From Chitinophagales bacterium (GTDB lineage Bacteria > Bacteroidota > Bacteroidia > Chitinophagales > JADIYW01): a stretch of DNA of 64,000 bases. The position numbers and the translations under genes are program-made. This document shows, piece by piece, positions 17,991 to 24,795 of the stretch; the stretch's first letter is position 1, and every line of letters begins with the position of its first letter. The notes under the pieces are model-generated. The model searched no databases. It had not been told where the DNA came from and worked only from the letters and a program-made list of their open reading frames with translations. The stretch spans positions 1-64,000 of the forward strand of contig JAMLHI010000007.1 in assembly GCA_023957235.1 (NCBI GenBank), written 5' to 3'.

Positions 17991-19001
17991 TTAGAAACTT
18001 TGGATACCATTTACTGTTGTATATTTTAAAGTAAATTTTTTATCTGGATAGATAGTTTTATAGGCACTTTGGCACATCATTGCCGCTTCATGGAAGCCAC
18101 ATAAGATTAATTTTAATTTACCTGGATATGTGTTGATATCACCGATTGCATAAATGCCAGGAATATTTGTAGCATAATCAAAAGTATTCACTTTGATAGC
18201 ATTTTTCTCAATTTCTAAACCCCAGTTTTCTATCGGGCCTAGTTTGGGACTTAATCCGAATAATGGTAGAAAATAATCAACTTCTACTAATGTGTCACCA
18301 TTGTCTTTGTGCGAAATAGTAACTTTATTCAATTCACTATTACCTTCCAAAGCTGTAACATTTGAATTGAGATGGAGATTTAATCTTCCCTCATCATGAA
18401 GAGCTTTTACTTTATCAGCTGAATCAGGAGCACCTCTAAATATTTCTCCTCTATGAACTAATGATATTTCTTCACATATTTCTGCCAAATATATTGCCCA
18501 ATCTAATGCTGAATCCCCACCACCTGATATAACAATACGTTTATTGCGATATTTTTCTGGATCTTTTACAATATAATCGACACCACAACTTTCAAAATCT
18601 CCTAAGTTGGAAATGTTGGGTTTTCGTGGTTCAAAGACACCCAGCCCTCCAGCAATGCAAACAATTTTTGTAGCGATTTTAGTGCCTTCATGTCCAGATA
18701 CAATAAAACTTCCATCTTCCTGACGTTCAACCGTTTCAACTCTTTCTCCTAAAGTGAATGTCGGATGAAACGGAGCAGCTTGCTCCATCAGATTATCCAC
18801 TAATTCCTGAGCTAAAATTGATGGAAACCCTGGAATATCATAAATGGGCTTTTTGGGATAAATCTCTGATAACTGACCGCCTACTTGAGGTAAGTAATCT
18901 ATCAAATGACATCTCATTTTTAATAATCCTGCTTCAAATATGGTAAATAAACCTACCGGTCCTGCTCCAATTATACAAATATCAGTTTCTATCATGGTCA
19001 T
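17991..19001 (-). CDS. ferredoxin-NADP(+) reductase, thioredoxin-reductase-like (type 2)
   Basis: A 336-residue flavoprotein with an FAD-binding GAGPVGLF at 12-19, a central NADP-binding GGGDSALDW at about 157-165, and GDINTYPGKLKLILCGFHEAA near the C-terminus. The protein lacks the C-x-x-C pair of true thioredoxin reductases. That combination and the C-terminal segment are typical of the YumC-type ferredoxin-NADP reductases. It would pass electrons from NADPH to the ferredoxin encoded one base downstream. Starts at 19001 and 18995 are both in frame. Confidence 0.9.
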   Translation of the reverse strand: MTMIETDICIIGAGPVGLFTIFEAGLLKMRCHLIDYLPQVGGQLSEIYPKKPIYDIPGFPSILAQELVDNLMEQAAPFHPTFTLGERVETVERQEDGSFIVSGHEGTKIATKIVCIAGGLGVFEPRKPNISNLGDFESCGVDYIVKDPEKYRNKRIVISGGGDSALDWAIYLAEICEEISLVHRGEIFRGAPDSADKVKALHDEGRLNLHLNSNVTALEGNSELNKVTISHKDNGDTLVEVDYFLPLFGLSPKLGPIENWGLEIEKNAIKVNTFDYATNIPGIYAIGDINTYPGKLKLILCGFHEAAMMCQSAYKTIYPDKKFTLKYTTVNGIQSF

Positions 19002-19130
19002 AATTTCTTGGACTTGCTATAAAATTTACGAATTTAATAAATCGGACTGAATTATCTTTTTTTTGTAATATTATAATTTTGTTACTTTTGAATTGAAGTT
19101 TATAGTTTATTGTAAAACATTGATAACGTG

Positions 19131-20159
19131 TTAATGGGATAGATTGATATCATTTAATTGAAAATAATCATTCATATTACCTTTCTCTATTTCTCTTTGT
19201 AAATCAGTCAATATATCATTGATTTCCAAAGGAGATGAGGAGATAACTAGTTTGGCCCTATATGGCTTGACATGAGGTATTCCTTTTAGATAATTGGTAT
19301 AATGTGGTCTCATTTCCAAAATGCCCAACCTTTCACCTTTCCATTCAATTGATTTGTCTAAATGTAGCCTAATGGCTTCAATTCTTTCAGAAATAGTAGG
19401 TTCGGGTAGTACTGTCTGGTCTTTAAGATATGCTTTTACTTGACTAAATATCCAAGGAAAACCAATAGCAGCCCTTCCTATCATGACACCATCTACACCA
19501 TATCTATTTTTAAATTCTAAAGCTTTTGCTCCAGAATTAATGTCGCCATTCCCAAAAATTGGAATTTTCATTCTGGGATTATTTTTGACTTCTCCAATAA
19601 GCGTCCAGTCAGCTTCTCCTTTGTACAATTGTTTGCGTGTTCTTCCATGTATTGCTAAAGCTTGAATGCCAATATCTTGTAATCTTTCTGCAACTTCTAC
19701 AATATTTTTGGAGTTTTCGTCCCAGCCCAATCTTGTTTTAACAGTAACTGGTTTATTAGTCGCTTTTATGACTTGTGCTGTTAATCTGACCATTTTATCA
19801 ATGTCTTGTAAAATGCCAGCTCCAGCCATTTTGCAAACGACTTTTTGTACAGGGCAGCCAAAATTAATATCTATAATGTCTGGATTGACTTTTTCTATGA
19901 TCTGAGCAGATTGCACCATTGCATCTTCTTCCCCTCCAAAAAACTGTATGCCGATAGGTCGTTCATAGTCATAGATATCTAATTTTTGAATGCTTTTTTT
20001 TGCATCTCTAATCAAACCGTCTGAAGATATAAACTCAGTGTACATCAAATCTGCTCCATGCATTTTACATAAAGCTCTAAAGGGCGGATCGCTGATGTCT
20101 TCCATAGGAGCCAAAATAATAGGGAAATCACCCAGTGAAATATCGCCAATTTTTACCAA
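19131..20159 (-). CDS. dusB: tRNA-dihydrouridine synthase
   Basis: A 342-residue FMN-dependent TIM barrel. APMEDISDPPFRALC near the N-terminus, INFGCPVQKVVCKMAGAGIL with the catalytic Cys (C102), the VKTRLGWD strand, ALAIHGRTRKQLYKG, and GNGDI plus GVDGVMIGRAAIG are the Dus signature set. It reduces specific uridines in the tRNA D-loop using NADPH. The closest type by motif is DusB. It is divergently transcribed from the CPBP protease gene, and both have promoter-like boxes in the 111-base gap. Confidence 0.93.
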   Translation of the reverse strand: MVKIGDISLGDFPIILAPMEDISDPPFRALCKMHGADLMYTEFISSDGLIRDAKKSIQKLDIYDYERPIGIQFFGGEEDAMVQSAQIIEKVNPDIIDINFGCPVQKVVCKMAGAGILQDIDKMVRLTAQVIKATNKPVTVKTRLGWDENSKNIVEVAERLQDIGIQALAIHGRTRKQLYKGEADWTLIGEVKNNPRMKIPIFGNGDINSGAKALEFKNRYGVDGVMIGRAAIGFPWIFSQVKAYLKDQTVLPEPTISERIEAIRLHLDKSIEWKGERLGILEMRPHYTNYLKGIPHVKPYRAKLVISSSPLEINDILTDLQREIEKGNMNDYFQLNDINLSH

Positions 20160-20176
20160 AACCTAATTTCTTGACG

Positions 20177-20207
20177 CAAATATACTGAAATTGAACCAGC
20201 TGTAAAA
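20177..20207 (-). promoter_or_regulatory. putative promoter for dusB
   Basis: On the reverse strand TATATTTG (20177-20184) is a full match to TAnnTTTG, with TTTT 19 bases upstream (20204-20207) as a three-of-four -33 element. The expected start site lies roughly 10 bases before the dusB ATG. Confidence 0.4.
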
Positions 20208-20228
20208 GTTGGATTTATAAATTTATTC

Positions 20229-20259
20229 TTTCACAATCGAGACTCAGATATTAACTTTG
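20229..20259 (+). promoter_or_regulatory. putative promoter for the CPBP-cdsA run
   Basis: TTTC (20229-20232), a 19-base gap and TAACTTTG (20252-20259) fit the Bacteroidota consensus with one mismatch. The -7 box ends 11 bases before the ATG at 20271, so the leader would be very short. Confidence 0.42.
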
Positions 20260-20270
20260 TATAGCGCATT

Positions 20271-21176
20271 ATGTACAATCAAAATAAATCAATAGCTTAC
20301 TTTTTATGGATTTTAATAGGATATTTTCTATTGGGTTCATTTTTGTCTCAGTGGATAGGAGGGTTTCTGGTAAAACAATTATATGGTGTTGAAAAAATTG
20401 AAAGTTTTATAGAATTAGGCAAAAATTTTCCTAATGCATGGTTCACAATGAGATGGATACAATTGATTCATACTGTTTTGTCATTTTTACTTCCTGCTTG
20501 GTGGGTGAGGAGGGAATATTTGTCACAAAATACTTATTCGACTCATAATGAGGTCAGTAGCGTGATTGGAACACTTGTAATAGTTCCTGTTTTATTGCTT
20601 AGTTTGATGCCTTTGATTCAATGGCTTTATGGAATAAATCAAAATATTTATTTACCTCCTTCCATTAATGAATGGGTGAAAAATATGGATCTTAAAAACT
20701 CTCAAATGCTGATGGGTATGTTTGCAGATAAGTCATGGCAAGCTATCAGTTTGAATTTTTTTATCATTGCTATAGTTGCTTCATTGAGTGAGGAATTGTT
20801 TTTTAGAGGAGTATTACAAAGGCTACTGACAGATCGATTGAATCCACATATTGCTATTTTGTTTTCCTCATTTTGTTTTAGTGCAATTCATTTTCAATTT
20901 ATTGGATTTTTACCTAGATGGGGAATGGGTATCTTTTTGGGGTATCTTTTTTGGCATACTCATCGTTTGATTGTCCCAATTTTTGCTCATTTTCTTTTTA
21001 ATGGTGGGCAGCTGCTATTATATTATTTTTTTACTGAGAAAAATTTAATGACGAATTTTGAGCCATCAAAAAGCATATCAGGTTATTTAGTGTTTATCTC
21101 TACTATTGTTTTTATATTTACTTATCTTATTTCTAAAAATTTACTATTTCAAAAAAAATATAGATATTTAGAATGA
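20271..21176 (+). CDS. CPBP-family intramembrane metalloprotease
   Basis: A 301-residue protein with about seven or eight membrane helices. The CAAX protease/bacteriocin-processing (Rce1-like) signature is intact: E174-E175-x3-R179 in LSEELFFRG, then FSAIHFQF with the second His motif, and HFLFNG with the third. These glutamates and histidines bind the catalytic zinc and water inside the membrane. Bacterial members process peptides or act in immunity, and the substrate here is unknown. The stop overlaps the start of the DUF2007 gene by four bases. Confidence 0.9.
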   Translation: MYNQNKSIAYFLWILIGYFLLGSFLSQWIGGFLVKQLYGVEKIESFIELGKNFPNAWFTMRWIQLIHTVLSFLLPAWWVRREYLSQNTYSTHNEVSSVIGTLVIVPVLLLSLMPLIQWLYGINQNIYLPPSINEWVKNMDLKNSQMLMGMFADKSWQAISLNFFIIAIVASLSEELFFRGVLQRLLTDRLNPHIAILFSSFCFSAIHFQFIGFLPRWGMGIFLGYLFWHTHRLIVPIFAHFLFNGGQLLLYYFFTEKNLMTNFEPSKSISGYLVFISTIVFIFTYLISKNLLFQKKYRYLE

Positions 21177-21376
21177 ATAATTGGGTACTTTTGTCGGCTT
21201 ATTCTCAAAAATATAAAGCCTTGATGTTGGTCTCAGCTTTGGAAGAAAAGGGAATTGAATGTAAAATAATTGATAAAATAGATAGCGCATTTAATTTTCT
21301 TGGGAAAGTAGAGGTTTATGTTAGGCAAGAGAATGTAGTAAGGGCTTTGTATGAAAAAGGAAATATTGAACTATGA
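21173..21376 (+). CDS. DUF2007 domain protein
   Basis: This 67-residue protein is essentially one DUF2007 domain: a beta-alpha-beta-beta pattern with WVLLSAYSQKYKALMLVSALEEKGIEC, then a KIIDK strand and VEVYVRQENVVRA. The family is sometimes called putative signal-transducing or PII-like; no biochemical role is established that I know of. It overlaps both neighbours by four bases (ATGA type), so translation of the three genes is probably coupled. Confidence 0.82.
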   Translation: MNNWVLLSAYSQKYKALMLVSALEEKGIECKIIDKIDSAFNFLGKVEVYVRQENVVRALYEKGNIEL

Positions 21377-22224
21377 ATGAATTAACCAAAAGAATTATTA
21401 CGGGTATTCTGTTTGTTATTATCCTTATAGGAGGGGTGATGTGGAATGAATACTCTTTTATGCTATTGTTTGGTTTGCTGACTATATTATCTATCAATGA
21501 GTATTATAATATCACACATGATAAGTTTATTGCTGTGGAAGATTGGAAAACCTTATATAAATTTTTGAGTACAATATTTGGTATTGTTGTTTTTGCTATC
21601 ATTTTTTTGGTCTCAAGTGGAAAGATTCCATTAATATATTTGTCTTTAGTGGCAGCTTTCCCATTATGTTGGTTTGTGATAGAGATGTACCATGAATCTG
21701 AAGCTCCTTTTACAAATGTATCTTATAACTCTATGGCATTGTTTTATATTGCAGTGCCGTTTGGAGCAGCTAGTTTTCTAGTATTTAAACAAGGAGGAGA
21801 TATTTATGATTATAAATACCTTTTGGCCATCTTGTTTTTTGCATGGGCAAATGATTCATTTGCTTATTTAATTGGAAGAACATTTGGGAAGCATAAGCTA
21901 TTTCCTAGAATTTCACCTAAAAAAACTTGGGAAGGAGTATTTGGTGGTGCTTTCTTTTCTTTGATTTTTGCCTTTTTAATCAATTATTTATATCTGTATT
22001 ATAATATTTCAGACATTGGGGTTTTACATTATTTGGCATTATCTGCTATTACTGTGGTGACTAGTACTTATGGTGATTTGGCAGAGTCAATGATTAAACG
22101 CAATATGAATATTAAAGATTCTGGACATGCATTACCTGGGCATGGTGGATTTTTGGACAGGTTTGATGGGCTGATTTTTTCTATTCCTGCTTGTTCATTA
22201 TATATCATTGCAACAGGAATTTAG
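21373..22224 (+). CDS. cdsA: phosphatidate cytidylyltransferase
   Basis: A 283-residue integral membrane enzyme with about seven or eight helices. The C-terminal CDS signature is clear: a DLAESMIKRNMNIKDSG segment, followed by LPGHGGFLDRFDG (about residues 235-268). It makes CDP-diacylglycerol from phosphatidic acid and CTP, the precursor of phosphatidylethanolamine and acidic phospholipids. WANDSFAYLIGRTFGKHKLFP is the typical mid-protein motif. It overlaps the DUF2007 gene by four bases and is followed after 21 bases by a phosphopantetheinyl transferase. Confidence 0.94.
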   Translation: MNELTKRIITGILFVIILIGGVMWNEYSFMLLFGLLTILSINEYYNITHDKFIAVEDWKTLYKFLSTIFGIVVFAIIFLVSSGKIPLIYLSLVAAFPLCWFVIEMYHESEAPFTNVSYNSMALFYIAVPFGAASFLVFKQGGDIYDYKYLLAILFFAWANDSFAYLIGRTFGKHKLFPRISPKKTWEGVFGGAFFSLIFAFLINYLYLYYNISDIGVLHYLALSAITVVTSTYGDLAESMIKRNMNIKDSGHALPGHGGFLDRFDGLIFSIPACSLYIIATGI

Positions 22225-22245
22225 TTCCTTAGTTCAATTGAATGT

Positions 22246-22908
22246 TTGGGTTTGAAAGTTTATTTGTTGCATATCAACCAATGGTTAGAACGTACTGATA
22301 TTGAAAAATATCTTTCACAATGGTCGGACTTTCAGAGTAGCAAAATATTAGAGCTTGTTCAAAAGAAGGATTTTAATGCTTCATTTTTTGGCAGAATGCT
22401 ATTGTTATATGCATTTAAGGATATTGGATTTAAAGTAAGTGTTGAAAATTTATTATATACTGAAAAAGGCAAACCCTATTTTTCTGATTTTCCTATAGAT
22501 TTTAATATTTCTCACTCTGGAGAGTATGTTGCTTTACTCATAGCAGAAGAAGAATGTGGTATAGATATTGAACAGCATAGAGAAATTAATATTTCTATAT
22601 TTAAAAGACAATTTACTGATACTGAATTTGATACAATCAATAATTCTAGTAATAGTGTAAAAGAATTTTTTAAATTTTGGACAATAAAAGAAGCAGCAAT
22701 TAAGGCAGATGGGAGGGGGATGGCTGTATTGTCAAATGTCCAAATATTATCTTCTAGTGAATTGATGATTGAAAATAATTTATGGTATTATCAACCTATT
22801 GAAGATTTGGATTTGTACTCATTTTCAATTTGTGGCAAAAGTTCTTTTCATCTTGATACCAGAGATATTCAAAGCATCAATTCATCAATGCTTTTAAAAT
22901 TAGTGTAA
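22246..22908 (+). CDS. 4'-phosphopantetheinyl transferase, Sfp type
   Basis: A 220-residue Sfp-like enzyme with the pseudo-dimeric layout: GKPYFSDFPIDFNISHSGEY, then CGIDIEQHR (Mg-binding Asp/Glu) and FFKFWTIKEAAIKADGRGM. It transfers the phosphopantetheine arm of CoA to carrier proteins (ACP/PCP). No ATG is available in frame before residue 45 or so. The start must be a TTG, at 22246 or at 22252; the latter gives the more typical N-terminus. No carrier protein or synthase gene lies adjacent, so it could be the housekeeping enzyme. Confidence 0.88.
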   Translation: MGLKVYLLHINQWLERTDIEKYLSQWSDFQSSKILELVQKKDFNASFFGRMLLLYAFKDIGFKVSVENLLYTEKGKPYFSDFPIDFNISHSGEYVALLIAEEECGIDIEQHREINISIFKRQFTDTEFDTINNSSNSVKEFFKFWTIKEAAIKADGRGMAVLSNVQILSSSELMIENNLWYYQPIEDLDLYSFSICGKSSFHLDTRDIQSINSSMLLKLV

Positions 22909-22925
22909 CTTTACGACCACTATTT

Positions 22926-23633
22926 ATGAAAAAGGGAATCTTGTATTTAATACCGGTGCCTTTGGCTCCAGAAGGGTTGCGACAAACGGCTACTATTGCT
23001 GCTCCTCTCATTGCTCAAATCCGCTATTTTATTGTTGAGAATATCCGTACAGCTAGAAGGTTTCTTCGTGCAGTTGATAATGAATTTCCAATTGATGATT
23101 GTGTTTTTGAGGAAATGGATAAACACTCAGGCTATTCTTTCAGTGAAAGTTTTTTGAAGCACGCAATAGATGGTCATCATATAGGGGTGTTGTCAGAAGC
23201 GGGTTGCCCAGCAGTAGCTGATCCGGGACATCAGGTTGTAGCTTTAGCGCATCAGAGAGGAATAACAATCAAACCATTGCCGGGACCCAATTCAATGATT
23301 ATGGCATTAATGGCATCTGGTTTTTCGGGTCAAAAATTTTCTTTTTATGGATATATGCCGTTAGATGTTCAACAAAGGAGAACCTTGCTTTTGAAAATGG
23401 AAAAGGAGGCCAGTCAGGGCTATACAAATATTTTTATGGATACTCCATTTCGAAATGCAAAGCTATTGGAAGATATGCTGAATTGGTTACGACCTGAAAC
23501 CGAAATCTGTATTGCTTCTAATATTACAGGGTCAAATGAGCAAATCCATACCCGAACAATTAAAGATTGGAAAAAAGTAAAACCTGATTTAAAGAAAATT
23601 CCAGCAGTTTTTGTAATTGGCAGTTCTAAATGA
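22926..23633 (+). CDS. tetrapyrrole methylase family SAM-dependent methyltransferase (RsmI-like)
   Basis: This 235-residue protein has the tetrapyrrole-methylase/RsmI fold: an N-terminal GILYLIPVPL strand, the glycine-rich SEAGCPAVADPG segment, PLPGPNSMIMALMASG, and FYGYMPL. It is shorter than E. coli RsmI (about 286) and lacks the usual VATPIGNL start, so it belongs to the second, truncated class often seen in Bacteroidota. RsmI 2'-O-methylates C1402 of 16S rRNA. Whether this paralogue does so is uncertain. It starts 17 bases after the phosphopantetheinyl transferase stop. Confidence 0.82.
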   Translation: MKKGILYLIPVPLAPEGLRQTATIAAPLIAQIRYFIVENIRTARRFLRAVDNEFPIDDCVFEEMDKHSGYSFSESFLKHAIDGHHIGVLSEAGCPAVADPGHQVVALAHQRGITIKPLPGPNSMIMALMASGFSGQKFSFYGYMPLDVQQRRTLLLKMEKEASQGYTNIFMDTPFRNAKLLEDMLNWLRPETEICIASNITGSNEQIHTRTIKDWKKVKPDLKKIPAVFVIGSSK

Positions 23634-23639
23634 TGATAA

Positions 23640-24227
23640 ATGATTCTGATAGATGATATTTTAATTAGTGATGATGTTGTTGAACAGCATTTTGTTTGTG
23701 ACTTGAATGCCTGCAAAGGTGCTTGTTGTGTAGAAGGAGATAGTGGTGCACCATTGGAAGAAGATGAAATTCAAATTTTGAAAGACAATCTGGATAAAAT
23801 ATTGCCTTATCTCACTCCTGAAGGTATAGAGTCTATCCGCCAAAATGGAGTTTATATTGAGGAGCATGATGATGAATATACGGGTCTTGCAACTCCTCTC
23901 ATTGATGGAGGAGCCTGTGCTTATATTCATTATTTGCCAGATGGAACCGCTACTTGTGGAATTGAAAAAGCATATAATGATGGAGTTACTTCTTTTAGAA
24001 AGCCTATCAGTTGTCATTTATATCCAATAAGGATAAAAAACTATGATACTGTTATTGGAGTGAATTATGATGAATGGGAGATATGTGACCCTGCCTGCTC
24101 GTTGGGAAAGAAATTACAAATTCCGCTATATGTTTTTGTCAAAGATGCATTGATAAGAAAGTTTGGCATAGAATTTTATGACGTGTTGTGTCAGGCAGCT
24201 AAAGAACATCAAGAAGATAATCAATAA
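23640..24227 (+). CDS. DUF3109 family protein (cysteine-cluster protein)
   Basis: This 195-residue protein has a pattern of conserved cysteines typical of DUF3109 and of the related YkgJ zinc/iron-cluster proteins: HFVCDLNACKGACCVEGD near the N-terminus (about 19-36), then ACAYI, TCGIEKAY, SCHLYPIRI, WEICDPACSLG, and CQAA. Eight or more cysteines in these contexts suggest metal or Fe-S binding. No function is established that I know of. It starts six bases after the methyltransferase stop, so it belongs to the cdsA operon run. Confidence 0.83.
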   Translation: MILIDDILISDDVVEQHFVCDLNACKGACCVEGDSGAPLEEDEIQILKDNLDKILPYLTPEGIESIRQNGVYIEEHDDEYTGLATPLIDGGACAYIHYLPDGTATCGIEKAYNDGVTSFRKPISCHLYPIRIKNYDTVIGVNYDEWEICDPACSLGKKLQIPLYVFVKDALIRKFGIEFYDVLCQAAKEHQEDNQ

Positions 24228-24293
24228 AATATCTTTAATGCTTGAGTGATATAGAATATTTATGAGTGGATTTTATTAATTTTTTATATTTTA

Positions 24294-24325
24294 TTTGAAT
24301 TAAAAAAAGTTGTAAAGTATTTTTG
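24294..24325 (+). promoter_or_regulatory. promoter of the small secreted protein gene
   Basis: TTTG (24294-24297), a 20-base gap and TATTTTTG (24318-24325) is a full match to the Bacteroidota consensus. It is the best promoter in the window. A TTG that might have been read as a start codon (24323-24325) lies inside the -7 box. This decides for the ATG at 24347. Confidence 0.6.
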
Positions 24326-24346
24326 AATAAATTTTATAGGAAGAAA

Positions 24347-24784
24347 ATGCGAGTATTAAAGGTGTTTTGGATAGTTTTCGTTTTTATGCTTACTATTTTA
24401 TATAGTACAGAAGCGGCTATTCAGAGAATTCCTCCTAAAATTGATAATAATTTAGAAAAAGATTCAAAATTATTGCCTTGCATTAAAACTCTTTTAGATG
24501 AAGCATGGATACCTTCGGGCAGTCATCTATCCAAATCGGCACAAGGAACGCTGACTGTAACAAATGAAGGAGAGATTAAAATCTATTTTAATGTTATTCT
24601 AAAAACAAGCACAGGAAAAAAGGGCGACCCTCCTATATATTTGAGATTTGTAAAAGTAGCTCAATTGGACATTCGTAAAGTATTAGAATATGCCAAAGCT
24701 GGTGATGAAATATTTATTGAACAATATACAATTGATGGCAACCAAAGAGTATTGTGCGCTCCTTCAAGTCTGACTGTGACTTGA
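24347..24784 (+). CDS. hypothetical secreted protein
   Basis: I do not recognise this family. From the ATG at 24347 the protein has 145 residues with a clear signal peptide (MRVLKVFWIVFVFMLTILYS, cleavage near TEA-A). The mature part is about 120 residues, predicted as beta-rich, with one segment TLTVTNEGEIKIYFNVIL. It has two cysteines (in LPCIKTL and VLCAPSS), which could form a disulphide. Its own promoter (24294-24325) separates it from the cdsA run. It faces uvrA tail to tail. Confidence 0.68.
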   Translation: MRVLKVFWIVFVFMLTILYSTEAAIQRIPPKIDNNLEKDSKLLPCIKTLLDEAWIPSGSHLSKSAQGTLTVTNEGEIKIYFNVILKTSTGKKGDPPIYLRFVKVAQLDIRKVLEYAKAGDEIFIEQYTIDGNQRVLCAPSSLTVT

Positions 24785-24795
24785 TTTAGATACTT

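Noticed and set aside
24323..24346. TTG start giving eight extra residues on the secreted protein
   Set aside because: The TTG is part of a full -7 promoter box (24318-24325), and the downstream ATG gives a better signal peptide.
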